In this document: piece after piece, positions 27,135 through 43,487 of the stretch
How the letters are laid out: each line of letters starts with the position of its first letter
Numbering within the stretch: the stretch's first letter is position 1
DNA from: DATKDF01 sp963752045
Lineage (GTDB): Bacteria > Acidobacteriota > Vicinamibacteria > Vicinamibacterales > SCN-69-37
NCBI GenBank assembly: GCA_963752045.1
Contig: CAVVWN010000014.1
Coordinates: 744,001-808,000 of the forward strand
Reading direction: 5' to 3'
DNA length: 64,000 bases
Made by a program: the position numbers and the translations under genes
The notes under the pieces: generated by a model
What the model was told of the DNA's origin: nothing
The model's database searches: none
What the model saw: the letters and a program-made list of their open reading frames with translations, nothing else

Positions 27135-27221
27135 GTACGGCGGACGGAGGTCGTAGGGCAGACCGAAGTTCCGCAGGGCGGACTGCACTCGTAGGGCGGA
27201 CTGAAGTTCAGTCCGCCCTAC
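27135..27221. repeat. Palindromic intergenic repeat (GTAGGGCGGACTGAA family), copy 2
   Basis: Three decayed units (GGCGGACGGAGG, GTAGGGCAGACCGAAGTT, GCAGGGCGGACTGCACTC) precede a perfect 31-bp palindrome at 27191-27221 with 15-bp arms (GTAGGGCGGACTGAA). It lies between the HAD gene and the arylsulfatase gene on the minus strand. Confidence 0.85.
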
Positions 27222-27247
27222 GGGTACTACGGGTACGAATCGCGCGA

Positions 27248-28885
<1,638 letters not shown>

Positions 28886-29008
28886 GTGAATACCTCTCTT
28901 ATCGTTCATCGATCCTCCATCGTGACTGGTGTCCCGCGCCAACTACTCACTGTTCAAACCGTTCGTGTGTCCGCTGCCCGCACGCTTGACGATGGCGGAT
29001 CGCCCGGG

Positions 29009-29270
29009 CTAGCGAGCCTGCTCCTGCTGCAACCGCAGCGTAATGTACGGCGACGCCCCGACAAGCTCGGCGCCCTGCTGCTTCAACGTCGCCAGTGTGT
29101 CGAGCCCGGCCGCGTCCGCCGACAGCAGGTCCGTGAGATCGAGACGCAGGACATTCGGCGGGTCCGCGCACAGGCGCGCGAGACTCGGCAACCTCGTCTT
29201 GACCGAGGCGTCCGGCGATACGAACGATGCGGGCTTTGCTGGTTTCTTCCACTTCAGCTCTGAATGCCAC
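29009..29270 (-). pseudogene. Short STAS-domain gene, frameshifted
   Basis: A STAS-like protein of about 86 residues. The first frame reads SKARIVRIAGRLGQDEVAE and the second LARLCADPPNVLRLDLTDLLSADAAGLDTLATLKQQGAEL; removing one base near 29183 joins them as EVAELARLCADPP. The Ser of the usual DSTG motif is replaced by SADAAGL, so phospho-regulation of the classic kind is unlikely. It lies between the arylsulfatase gene and a frameshifted sigma-54 activator. Start codon (GTG) uncertain. Confidence 0.6.
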
Positions 29271-29611
29271 TGCCCTTGACTACAGCAAGAGTCAGGCCGT
29301 CCGCCATGTCAGCGCGAGAAATGTCTTTAAACAGTTGACCTGTAGGGCTTTGTCGTGGCCTTTCGCACCTCGGTGCCAGGCCGAGCGATCGTCAAACTCA
29401 CAATATACAGTTGGTAGATATCAATATATAGTCACTGTGCGAATGCCAGAGAGGGCAGGACGGCGCGCGGTCAGAAAAGTAACTCTGGTGAAAATAACAT
29501 GCTATTACCGAGATTCCAGAGAAAACGGCCGCGACGTCCACCGTCGGCCATGTCACGATATATCGTGACTTAGCTGGGCCAGCCAGGCCGACGGAGTGGA
29601 GTATCGAAGTC
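29271..29611. other. AT-richer intergenic region upstream of the sigma-54 activator
   Basis: This 341-bp gap is distinctly less GC-rich than its surroundings and holds AATATA/TATAGT-like stretches around 29401-29432 that could form promoters. It ends with a perfect 18-bp palindrome. No coding region is supported. Confidence 0.5.
29552..29569. promoter_or_regulatory. Perfect 18-bp palindrome, candidate operator
   Basis: GTCACGATATATCGTGAC is a perfect palindrome 43 bp before the activator's GTG start. Its position and symmetry suggest a dimeric repressor or activator site, possibly autoregulatory. The binding protein is not known. Confidence 0.5.
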
Positions 29612-31218
29612 GTGTCACCAACTCACCGTGCGCACCATGAGCAGGAACTCGCATCGTTCGAGCAACTCGCCGTGCAGCTGTCGTCGCGCCTCGCGCGAAT
29701 CTCGGTCGACGAACTGGCCGCGACCCTGGAGGCCGGGCTTCGCCAGATCGTCGAATCGCTCGACGTCGACCGGTCGACGGTCCTCGAATTCGACGAAGCG
29801 GGCACGAAGATCGAGCACCTGTACTCGTGGGCGAGTGCGCACGCGCCGTCGCTCGACATGGAGCCAGGTCGAGGGGTTCGACTGGTACTTCGACCAACTC
29901 CGGCGTGGAGAAGTCGTCCGGATGACCGACCTCGCCCGAGAGGCGCCGACCGAGGCGGTCTCCGAACGGGCCTACATCAGCCGTTCGCGGATGAAGGCCA
30001 ATCTCGACAATCCCGATCTCACTCGGCGGGCGTCTCGTGTGTGCGCTAGCGATCGGCACGTTCCGTCACGCGAGGGAGTGGCCCGATCCGATCGTCGATC
30101 GAGTGCGCCTGATCGCCGAGATCGTCGCCGGCGCGCTGCAGCGTAGACGCCACGAGTTCGCCCTGCGGGCAAGCCTTGCCGAGATCCGTCAGCTCAACAA
30201 GCAGTTGCGTGCCGAGAACCTCTATCTCCGCGAGGAGATCAAAGAGGAGCACGATTTCGAAGAGATCATCGGCGACAGCGAGCCGATTCGTCTGGCCCTT
30301 GCGCGCGTCGAACAAGTGGCGCCCACCGACAGCACGGTACTGCTGCTCGGCGAGTCCGGGACCGGCAAGGAGCTGATGGCCCGAGCCATCCACGAGCGAA
30401 GTGGGCGGCGGCGTCGGCCGCTCGTCCACGTCAACTGTGCGGCGCTGCCCGCCACGCTCATCGAGAGCGAGCTGTTCGGCCACGAGCGCGGTGCGTTCAC
30501 CGGGGGCCGTGGCGCAGCGGCAGGGCCGCTTCGAGGTGGCCGATCAAGGGACGCTCTTTCTCGACGAGATCGGGGATCTGCCGATCGAACTGCAAGGCCG
30601 TCTGCTACGCGTGCTCGAGGAAGGCACGTTCGAGCGTGTGGGCTCGTCGCGGACCCGTCACGTGAGCGTGCGCATCATTGCCGCGACCAACCGCGACCTC
30701 GAGCGCATGGTGCGCGACGGTCGTTCCGGGCGGACCTGTACTACCGACTCAGCGTGTTCCCGATCGTGCTTCCACCGCTGCGCGACCGGCGCGACGACAT
30801 TCCGAGTCTGGTCTGGGCCTTCATTGCACGGCACCAGCGACGGCTCGGCCGGCGAATCGAACGCGTGCCGCGCGCCTCGATGGACGCGCTTCAGCGGTAC
30901 GACTGGCCGGGCAACGTCCGCGAGCTGCACAACGTCGTCGAACGGGCGATGATCCGGTCGACCGGTGACGCGCTCGCGATCGACGAGACGTTCACCACCA
31001 GCCGGCGCCGGGTCGGCGGAGCCTCAACCGGCAGCGACCTCGCCTCGATCGAGCGAACTCACATCCTGTCCGTGCTCGAAGAGTGCGGCTGGCGGATCAA
31101 CGGGAGCCACAACGCCGCAGAACGGCTCGGCCTGCACCCGAACACCCTGCGCTTCCGCATGAAGAAGCTGGGTATCGCGCGCCCGAAGCGTCGAGCCGGG
31201 TCGCTGTCGCGCGGCTGA
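29612..31218 (+). pseudogene. GAF-AAA+-Fis sigma-54-dependent activator, four frameshifts
   Basis: A sigma-54 enhancer-binding protein of about 535 residues if repaired. In order: N-terminal helices and GAF domain (VDRSTVLEF, then STIPISLGGRLVCALAIGTF), AAA+ domain with LLGESGTGKELMARAIH (Walker A), ESELFGHERGAFTGA (GAFTGA), GTLFLDEIGDLP (Walker B) and DWPGNVRELHN, and a Fis helix-turn-helix (NAAERLGLHPNTLRFRMKKLGI). Frame changes lie near 29865, near 30000, at the GGGGG run 30502-30506 and near 30721-30726. Three are +1 and one is -1. All functional motifs are intact across frames, so the damage is recent or an assembly artefact. Confidence 0.85.
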
Positions 31219-31237
31219 CGATGATCAGGCCGCCTTC

Positions 31238-33448
31238 CTACTGCCGGAATCCGGGCCGCCCATCCGTCGACTCACCATCGAGCAGGCTCGACGGCACGTC
31301 GCTCCACGGCAGGTCCACGGTAATGAGGCCCCTGCCCGGGCCCCCTGCAGCGGCAGCGCCCTCCGGCGCGGGCACGCCGTCCCTGCACGACTCGGTCGTC
31401 GACTCCATGCCGACGGCGTGCGTGAACGCGCAGACATATCGGCGCAGCCGATCCATCGCCAGCCGGGTTTCGCTGATGCCGTGACCCTGGCGCGGGTAGC
31501 GCACGTAGGTCACCTCCTTGCCGAGGTCCTTCAGCGCCTTGTAGAACTCGTCGGCCTGCGTCGGCGGCACGCGCGCGTCGTTCGCGCCGTGCATGATCAG
31601 CATCGGCGACGTGACGTTCTTCACGTGCCGGATGGGCGAGAGCCGCCGGTAGATGTCCTCGTTGTCCCACGGCGTGCCGAAGAACCACCCGAGGTAGGCC
31701 GGAATGTCCGTCGTCGAGTACATCGAGTACAGGTTCGTGAGCCCGGCACCAGGCGAGATCAGCTTGAAGCGATCGGTCTGTGTCGACATCCAGAACGTCA
31801 TGTAGCCGCCGTAGCTCCAGCCGTACGCGACCATGCGGTCGGGATCGGCCCAGCCCTGCGCGATGACGTAATCGACGCCCTTCATGATGTCGTCGTAGTC
31901 GCCAATGCCCCAGTTGTTGCGGTTCGCGTTCAGGTGCTCCTGGCCGTAGTTCGAGCTGCCGCGGAAGTTGATCTGCAGCACGAGGAACCCGTTCGACGCG
32001 AGCAACTGGTTGGCCGAGCTGAACCCCTCCGTCGAGGCCCCGCTCGGGCCGCCGTGCGGGTTGACGATGAGCGGGTAGCGCGTGCCCTGGCGGAAGCCGA
32101 CCGGGCGGGTGAGCACGCCCTCGATCGTGCCGCCATCGGAGTTGGTCCAGCGAATCGCCTCCACCGCGCCAAGCTCGACGCCCTCGGTCGTGAGCCAGGG
32201 ATTCGCGTCGGTGAGCTTCACCGGCGTCCCGTAGCCGTTGCCCTGCCGGCGCGCGGCCCAGAGGTCACCTGACTCGGTGCCCGCGCTGTGCGAGAACACC
32301 CACGTGTTGCCGTCGTGCGAGAGCTCGAAGCCGCCGTTGACGCCGCTCATCGGCGCCTGCGTCGTCGTGAGCTCGCCGGTCGCGATGTCCACGCCGAAGA
32401 GGGAGGTCTTCGTGCCCTGGCCGGTCGACCAGTAGACGACCCGGCCGTCGGGCGCCCAGATCGGGCTGCCGAAAGTCGAGGTCGAAGTCCTCAGGAGCAC
32501 GCGCGGGGTGCCGCCCCCGGCGGGGAAGAGGTGCAGCTTGTCGTACCACTGCGTGTTGCCGGGCTGCGTCTTCGACGCGATGGCGAGCGTGCGGCCGTCG
32601 GGCGACCAGCGCGGGCTCGTGTCCGGTCCCTGGTTGTCGTAGAACTTGCGCGCGTTGGCCGTGAGGTCGGTGACCCACACATCGGCCCATGCGCTGTCGT
32701 CCACCTTCGTCGTCGGCCGTGTGACGTACGCGATTTTCGACGAATCCGGCGACCACTGCGGGTCGCTCACGACGAAGTTGCCCTCGGTCAGCCGCTTCTC
32801 CTCGCCCGTCTCGGTGTCGAACATCCAGAGGTGGGTCCACCGGAACGTTTCGTCGACGACGACCGCGTCGTCTCGCTCGCGCTGGCGACGGCGATCTTCG
32901 GCCGAGAGCGGGTCGGCGGCGGTGAAGAGCAGCTTGGTGCCGTCGGGTGATATCGAGAAGCTCGAGATACCGCCGTTGTGCTTCGTCGCCGGCCACGCCT
33001 CGCCGCCGTCGGTGTACATGAAGTAGACCTGCGTGCCGCCGCCCTGTTCTTCCGCGTCGGCGCTCCCGCCGCCGCGGCCCTGGGGCGCGCCGCCGCGCGA
33101 CGACTGAAACGCGATCTTCGTGCCGTCCGGGAACCAGGCGGGCGACGTCGTGTTCGCGTCGCCGAACGTGAGCTGCCGCGCGCCCGTCCCGTCGATGCGC
33201 ACGCGCCAGATGTGCGTCCTGTTGCGCAACTGGGCGTCGTCCCAGTCTCGCGCGCTGCGTGTGTAGAGGACCCATTGGTCGTCGGGCGAGATGGCTGGGC
33301 TCCCGACGTTCACGAAGCTCTGCGTGTCCTTGACCGTCATGAGCCGCGGCGCCTGCGCGAGGGCTCCCGCTGGCTGTGAGGGCCAGGCTGCGACCGTCAA
33401 CAGGGAAAGAGCGAAGGCGGCGACGAACCGGGGTTGTGTCGTCATCAT
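31238..33448 (-). CDS. Secreted S9-family (prolyl oligopeptidase-like) peptidase
   Basis: A 736-residue exported peptidase, intact, paralogous to the frameshifted one at 13450-15481. It has a signal peptide, WD40-like propeller blades (ISPDDQWVLYTRS, WFPDGTKIAFQS, WSPDGRTLAIAS) and an alpha/beta hydrolase domain with NPHGGPSG, YGWSYGGYMTFWM (nucleophile Ser), HGANDARVPP and RQGHGIS (His). Near residue 125 is a Gly-rich loop (RGGAPQGRGGGSAD). The ATG at 33448 has GGAG 6 nt upstream. Likely releases dipeptides or N-acyl amino acids in the periplasm. Confidence 0.92.
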   Translation of the reverse strand: MMTTQPRFVAAFALSLLTVAAWPSQPAGALAQAPRLMTVKDTQSFVNVGSPAISPDDQWVLYTRSARDWDDAQLRNRTHIWRVRIDGTGARQLTFGDANTTSPAWFPDGTKIAFQSSRGGAPQGRGGGSADAEEQGGGTQVYFMYTDGGEAWPATKHNGGISSFSISPDGTKLLFTAADPLSAEDRRRQRERDDAVVVDETFRWTHLWMFDTETGEEKRLTEGNFVVSDPQWSPDSSKIAYVTRPTTKVDDSAWADVWVTDLTANARKFYDNQGPDTSPRWSPDGRTLAIASKTQPGNTQWYDKLHLFPAGGGTPRVLLRTSTSTFGSPIWAPDGRVVYWSTGQGTKTSLFGVDIATGELTTTQAPMSGVNGGFELSHDGNTWVFSHSAGTESGDLWAARRQGNGYGTPVKLTDANPWLTTEGVELGAVEAIRWTNSDGGTIEGVLTRPVGFRQGTRYPLIVNPHGGPSGASTEGFSSANQLLASNGFLVLQINFRGSSNYGQEHLNANRNNWGIGDYDDIMKGVDYVIAQGWADPDRMVAYGWSYGGYMTFWMSTQTDRFKLISPGAGLTNLYSMYSTTDIPAYLGWFFGTPWDNEDIYRRLSPIRHVKNVTSPMLIMHGANDARVPPTQADEFYKALKDLGKEVTYVRYPRQGHGISETRLAMDRLRRYVCAFTHAVGMESTTESCRDGVPAPEGAAAAGGPGRGLITVDLPWSDVPSSLLDGESTDGRPGFRQ

Positions 33449-33474
33449 GGTTGACTCCGGGCTTGGCGTTTCTC

Positions 33475-33514
33475 GAGCCGTTGTCGTTTCGGTGTAGACG
33501 GCTGAAAACGGCTA
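33475..33514 (+). repeat. Two-hairpin element, solo module 1 (copy D)
   Basis: GAGCCG..TTTCGGTGTAGACGG..GAAAACGGCT matches only the first hairpin of the longer element, with no module 2. It lies between the divergent S9 peptidase and DUF1579 genes. Confidence 0.85.
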
Positions 33515-33578
33515 CTAGTCTCGCCCTGCTGGAGCGGCCGCGTCAATTCGGGTATCGTCCGAAGGGCGGTGGTTCTGG

Positions 33579-34061
33579 ATGGAACGAAAGCCAACGGCGC
33601 GGAAAAGCACACTGCAGCGGTTCGCATGGCTCGCGGGCAACTGGGCGGGCACCAACCAGCTCTGGCTCGATCCCGAGGGCCCCGGGCGCGAATCGCATTC
33701 GATCATGGTCGTCGGCACCAAGGGCAAGGGCCGGTTCGTGACGTTCACCTACACCTGGGCAAACGAGGACGAACCGCAGGACGGCCTGGTCGTCTTCGCG
33801 TTCGACGACGACCGGAACGTCATCACGGCGCACTGGCTCGATTCGTTTCACACGGGCAACAAGGTGATTCAGTTCGAGGGCGGCGCCGAGCCGGGTGGCG
33901 CGGTGCTCGTGCGGGGCACGTACAAAGTGCCACCGGGGCCGGACTGGGGCTGGACCATCCGCGTGGAGCCTGGCGACGACGCGTTCCGCATCCTCATGCA
34001 CAACGTCTGGCCCGAGGGCCGCGAAGATCGGGCGGTGGAGGCGATCTACAAACGGGCATGA
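33579..34061 (+). CDS. DUF1579-like protein
   Basis: A 160-residue cytoplasmic protein that fits the DUF1579 pattern: the opening LQRFAWLAGNWAGTNQLWLDPEG, a run of beta strands (FVTFTYTWAN, GLVVFAFDDD) and the ending MHNVWPEGREDRAVEAIYKR. These proteins probably form a lipocalin-like barrel with unknown ligand. It precedes the Ser/Thr kinase gene by 65 bp on the same strand. Confidence 0.75.
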   Translation: MERKPTARKSTLQRFAWLAGNWAGTNQLWLDPEGPGRESHSIMVVGTKGKGRFVTFTYTWANEDEPQDGLVVFAFDDDRNVITAHWLDSFHTGNKVIQFEGGAEPGGAVLVRGTYKVPPGPDWGWTIRVEPGDDAFRILMHNVWPEGREDRAVEAIYKRA

Positions 34062-34126
34062 ACCGGCTGTTTGACTCCCCCGACCGCCGTGACTAGGATC
34101 ACTGGCTCCTGTCCTCGCGTGTCCTC

Positions 34127-36304
<2,178 letters not shown>

Positions 36305-36340
36305 CGAGCCGGGCCTGAGCTGTCGTGCAGCCGGGCTGCC

Positions 36341-36369
36341 TTGACAATTACATACTACACGTGTAACGA
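36341..36369 (+). promoter_or_regulatory. Candidate higBA promoter and operator
   Basis: TTGACA (36341-36346) is a perfect -35; with a 17-nt spacer the -10 would be TAACGA (36364-36369). The palindrome TACACGTGTA (36356-36365) overlaps the spacer and -10, so a bound HigA antitoxin could block the promoter. Assignment is by position only. Confidence 0.55.
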
Positions 36370-36381
36370 TGAATCGTCGAG

Positions 36382-36672
36382 ATGATCCAGTCGTTCGCCG
36401 ACGAGGCTGCCGCCGACCTCTTTCGGGAGCGCAACACGAAGGCCGCCCGGCGGATCCCGAAGGACGTGTCGCGGGGCGCGCAGCGGAAGCTCAAGATGCT
36501 CGACGTCGCGGCGCAGTTGGACGAGTTGGGTTCGCCGCCAGGCAATCGCCTCGAGGCGCTTCGTGGTGATATGCGTGGGCGATACAGCATCCGCGTGAAC
36601 GAGCAGTATCGCGTCACATTCCGATGGGAGAACGGGCATGCCTTCGAAGTCGCGGTCGAAGACTATCACTAG
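36382..36672 (+). CDS. higB: HigB-type toxin (RelE/ParE superfamily)
   Basis: A 96-residue mRNA-interferase-type toxin. It starts MIQSFADEAAADLFRERNTKAAR and shows the HigB pattern with the terminal YSIRVNEQYRVTFRWENGHAFEVAVEDYH. HigB toxins cut mRNA on the ribosome. It precedes its antitoxin, the order typical of higBA, and the two genes overlap by 35 bp. A -35/-10 pair and palindrome lie upstream. Confidence 0.9.
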   Translation: MIQSFADEAAADLFRERNTKAARRIPKDVSRGAQRKLKMLDVAAQLDELGSPPGNRLEALRGDMRGRYSIRVNEQYRVTFRWENGHAFEVAVEDYH

Positions 36673-36946
36673 GGACGTGAGCTGGTTGGGGCCGGCCGTG
36701 CCACCCGGCGAGATCCTGCTGGAGGAGTTTCTGAAGCCTCTCGAGTTGGGCCAGGTAGAGGCTGCCGGCCGGCTGGGGATCTCCCTGAACCGGCTGAACG
36801 AAATCGTGCTGGGCAAGCGTGCCGTAACGGCCGATACCGCCCTCCGGCTTGCCAGGCTCCTCAAGACCTCGCCGCAGTTCTGGATGCGTCTTCAGGCCGA
36901 CTGGGACCTGCATCGAGCGATGACGCGGGCAGCCAGGGCCTCCTGA
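36638..36946 (+). CDS. higA: HigA-type antitoxin (XRE family)
   Basis: A 102-residue antitoxin and autorepressor. It contains the HigA consensus PPGEILLEEFLKPLELGQVEAAGRLGISLNRLNEIVLGKRAVTADTALRLARLL, ending SPQFWMRLQADWDLHRA. The helix-turn-helix is complete. The long N-terminal overlap with higB suggests coupled translation. Confidence 0.92.
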   Translation: MPSKSRSKTITRDVSWLGPAVPPGEILLEEFLKPLELGQVEAAGRLGISLNRLNEIVLGKRAVTADTALRLARLLKTSPQFWMRLQADWDLHRAMTRAARAS

Positions 36947-36979
36947 CCCGATTCTCGGGTGCCGCCGCTCACCTTCCTG

Positions 36980-37110
36980 CTACGAGCTGCGCGAGAAGTA
37001 CCCGCGCTGGATCGGTCGCGGGCTCGCCGTGGGTGCCGCGCGATCCGGATCTGGCGGCGCTGCGCGACCTTCCGCGCTTTCAGGCGCTCGTGGGGAAGGC
37101 CGGCGGGTAG
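36980..37110 (+). pseudogene. Remnant of a kinase-TPR gene 3' end
   Basis: Two pieces of the upstream kinase gene are fused here: CTACGAGCTGCGCGAGAAG..GGATCGGTCGCGGGCTCGCC matches 35606-35650, and CGCGATCCGGATCTGGCGGCGCTGCGCGA..GTGGGGAAGGCCGGCGGGTAG matches 36231-36304. About 580 bp between them is missing. This is a decayed second copy of the gene's end, separated from the live copy by higBA. Confidence 0.75.
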
Positions 37111-37176
37111 CGGTGCCCGGCGCCTGCGTACCGGGGCAATAGGGATGCGGCAGGCCGAGCCGCCATCGGTCCCGCG

Positions 37177-37710
37177 TCAGCGTGCCCGATCTGCGTTCAG
37201 GAACAGCCGCTCGAGCGTGTCCGAGCAGTCCGGTGTTGCAGCTCTCACGGCGGCGCGAAGCGCGTCGCGATCGGTGCCAGACTCGACAATGGCTTCGATG
37301 TCGGCGTGATCCTGCGTCCGTCCGGCGAGCAGTTTCATGATCACGACCACTTCGACCGGCGCGATCGGCACGCCTTCGCTGGACGGTGCGTGATTCAGGC
37401 CGTCCTCCACCACACGCAGCGCCTCGGTCAAAGGAACCTGATCGACGCTGACCCCATCGAACTCCACGACCGGGACGCGCATGGTGACGAATCCCCCGCC
37501 ATGGACCTCGAACGCCTCGTCGCCGACGAGAAAGTCGATGTCCTCGGTCGTGCGCGGCCGGTGCCTGTACGCGTTGGCGGCCAGCGCGCCGACGAGCGCG
37601 TGCCTGATGCCGGCCTCCGCGAGCATCCGCGAGACCTCCTTCACAGCCCGCTCGTACCCCGGTACGGGTTTCAGCGCGCGCCTGAGGTCTGGTTCGCGCA
37701 CGGGGCTCAT
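37177..37710 (-). CDS. Nucleotidyltransferase-fold protein
   Basis: A 177-residue protein with a nucleotidyltransferase-like motif, ALVGALAANAYRHRPRTTEDIDFLV (Gly-Ala plus Asp-x-Asp pattern seen as EDIDF). Such small proteins occur in toxin-antitoxin or abortive-infection systems and in tRNA-modifying families. ATG 37710 has AGAGGAG 7 nt upstream. It sits in a cluster with higBA and the remnant of a second nucleotidyltransferase gene. Function unproven. Confidence 0.65.
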   Translation of the reverse strand: MSPVREPDLRRALKPVPGYERAVKEVSRMLAEAGIRHALVGALAANAYRHRPRTTEDIDFLVGDEAFEVHGGGFVTMRVPVVEFDGVSVDQVPLTEALRVVEDGLNHAPSSEGVPIAPVEVVVIMKLLAGRTQDHADIEAIVESGTDRDALRAAVRAATPDCSDTLERLFLNADRAR

Positions 37711-37776
37711 GAAGCGGCTCCTCTGAACGGTCAGATGCGATCTCATGGTCCGGCCGGAACCCAAAGGCCCGGCTGA

Positions 37777-38124
37777 TTGAAGAGCCTACCACGCAGATCG
37801 ACCGAAGCAGTGCCGGGGGCAGCAGCATCGCCCAGTTCGTTTGCGGGCGAGCCGAGGTCAACGGTCGATATCGACTTCGTCGTCGCGCTCGACGAGCGTC
37901 ACGTGGCGGGTCTCGTGGCGACCCTCGGCCCGGATTTCTACGCCATTCTCGCCGTCATTCGGGTGCAGGCCGAGCGGCTCCACCGCGAGTACCTGCGGCG
38001 CTTCGCTCCGGCACTCGAGGTCGTTGACCTGCTCGACAGGGCGCGGGCGTGCAGACGACGCTTGATCTCGACCGACGACGATGAGAGCGTCGTCGGATGG
38101 ATCACGATGAGAGCGACAGGCTGA
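37777..38124 (+). pseudogene. Internally deleted nucleotidyltransferase-like gene
   Basis: GEPRSTVDIDFVVALDERHVAGLVATLGPDFY looks like the N-terminal half of a second nucleotidyltransferase family, then the sequence jumps to ILAVIRVQAERLHREYLRRFAPALEVVDLLDRAR, which is like that family's end. The middle (about 90 residues) and the start are missing. It overlaps the next gene. Not likely to be functional. Confidence 0.55.
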
Positions 38125-38918
38125 CCGACCCGGAGCTGTTCGCGCTTCTCGACGCGATGTTCCCGAACGGCGTGGCGGGCGGGGACGTGCTGGCGGAGCT
38201 TGCACCGGATGGCTGGGAGCAGTCGCCGCTCGTGGCGTGCTTTCATCCGCCCGCCGAGCGCGTCTTCGACGAGAGCCTGCAGATGCATCGGCGGCTCCAC
38301 GAGCTGCGAAGCCTCCGAGGCCGCTCCGACGAAGCCAGGCCCACGGAGACAACCATCGATCCGGAGCCGACGCTCGCGAGTACGCGAGCCGAATACAAGT
38401 CGACGCCCGTCAACGCGCAAGAGGAGCTGACAGAGCTTGTCGGTCTCTGCCTGTGGGACGTCTTCTCGGACAATCATGACATCGTCGTGGCCGACGGGCG
38501 CGTGGCGGACATGGGGTCCTTTCGCGGCGCCAGTGCGTTCCTCGACGAGTACCTCGACCGGGGTTCACGGGGCTGGCGCGAAGGGGACTGTCTCCGCTTC
38601 TACATGGGCACGTTCATCATCTCTGGCCGCGCCGATCTCACGCCGGTCTACAGGATGATCTTCCGGCGGCTCGAGGCGCACGGCGCCGACTGGATCTACC
38701 ACTTTCCTGAGCTCTACCTCGTCGAGCTCGGCTCGCCGGACGAGGAAGGCGATGACGCGAAGCAGGCCCGCGAGGCCGAGCGAGCGAAGCTCCATGCCGA
38801 CGTCGCCGAGGCCAACGCCCGCGCGCGGGAGGACGCCCTGGACGGGCTCCCGCCCCCAACCGTGACCGCGTACCGCGCCGTGTACGGCCGCGACCCGCGT
38901 GGCTGGCCGCCGGCGTGA
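38097..38918 (+). CDS. Hypothetical protein
   Basis: A 273-residue soluble protein. I do not recognise it. The N-terminal third is acidic and helical (DPELFALLDAMFPNGVAGG); the middle has TELVGLCLWDVFSDNHDIVVADGRVADMGSFRGAS, and the C-terminal part has an Ala/Glu-rich helix (AKQAREAERAKLHADVAEANARARE) and ends TAYRAVYGRDPRGWPPA. No membrane segment or signal peptide. Its 3' end faces the helicase gene. Confidence 0.7.
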   Translation: MDHDESDRLTDPELFALLDAMFPNGVAGGDVLAELAPDGWEQSPLVACFHPPAERVFDESLQMHRRLHELRSLRGRSDEARPTETTIDPEPTLASTRAEYKSTPVNAQEELTELVGLCLWDVFSDNHDIVVADGRVADMGSFRGASAFLDEYLDRGSRGWREGDCLRFYMGTFIISGRADLTPVYRMIFRRLEAHGADWIYHFPELYLVELGSPDEEGDDAKQAREAERAKLHADVAEANARAREDALDGLPPPTVTAYRAVYGRDPRGWPPA

Positions 38919-38967
38919 CCAATCACGGTGCCGACCTCGCCGGTCTCCTTCGCGCCGAGCAGGTCCG

Positions 38968-43168
<4,201 letters not shown>

Positions 43169-43189
43169 CGAGGAAGTGATCGTATCGCT

Positions 43190-43231
43190 GAATCTGGGAT
43201 CTGGAATCTGGGATCTGGGATCTGGAATCTG
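43190..43231. repeat. Simple-sequence array (GAATCTGGGATCT units)
   Basis: Units of GATCTGG, GAATCTGG and GGATCTGG alternate in a 42-bp block just upstream of the helicase start. A related block is at 48316-48353. Confidence 0.85.
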
Positions 43232-43379
43232 CGTCCTGCGACTGGTGCAGTTCTTTCCGTGTCGCGCAAGGATGGCCTGTCGCTCCTCCGGCGCGGGGCC
43301 GCAGTGTACCCGCTGCTCCCGAGCAGGGCGTGAGCAAGACTGGTACCGACCTTGCTATTGACTGAGAGCGGGAGTACGA

Positions 43380-43487
43380 ATGGCATCTCACCCGCTCATG
43401 GGCCTCATCGTCGGGCTGACCTTACGGTCGCTGTCGCTGTCGCTCGCGTTTGCCGGGCTCGTCCTTGCCGTCGTGGCCGTCTTCTAG
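43380..43487 (+). CDS. Small predicted membrane protein (35 aa)
   Basis: ATG 43380 is preceded by GGGAG at 7 nt. The product MASHPLMGLIVGLTLRSL.. is mostly hydrophobic with a single segment (LAFAGLVLAVVAVF). It lies in the gap between divergent helicase and TetR genes and its end touches the TetR gene stop. No homologue is known to me; it could equally be chance. Confidence 0.4.
   Translation: MASHPLMGLIVGLTLRSLSLSLAFAGLVLAVVAVF

Noticed and set aside
31238..33448. Prophage or transposon between 24 and 33 kb
   Set aside because: No integrase, transposase or phage genes seen; frameshifts are small indels rather than insertions except possibly at the helicase.
33579..34061. Functional link between DUF1579 protein and kinase
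   Set aside because: Separate start and 65-bp gap; there is no other evidence of an operon beyond strand.
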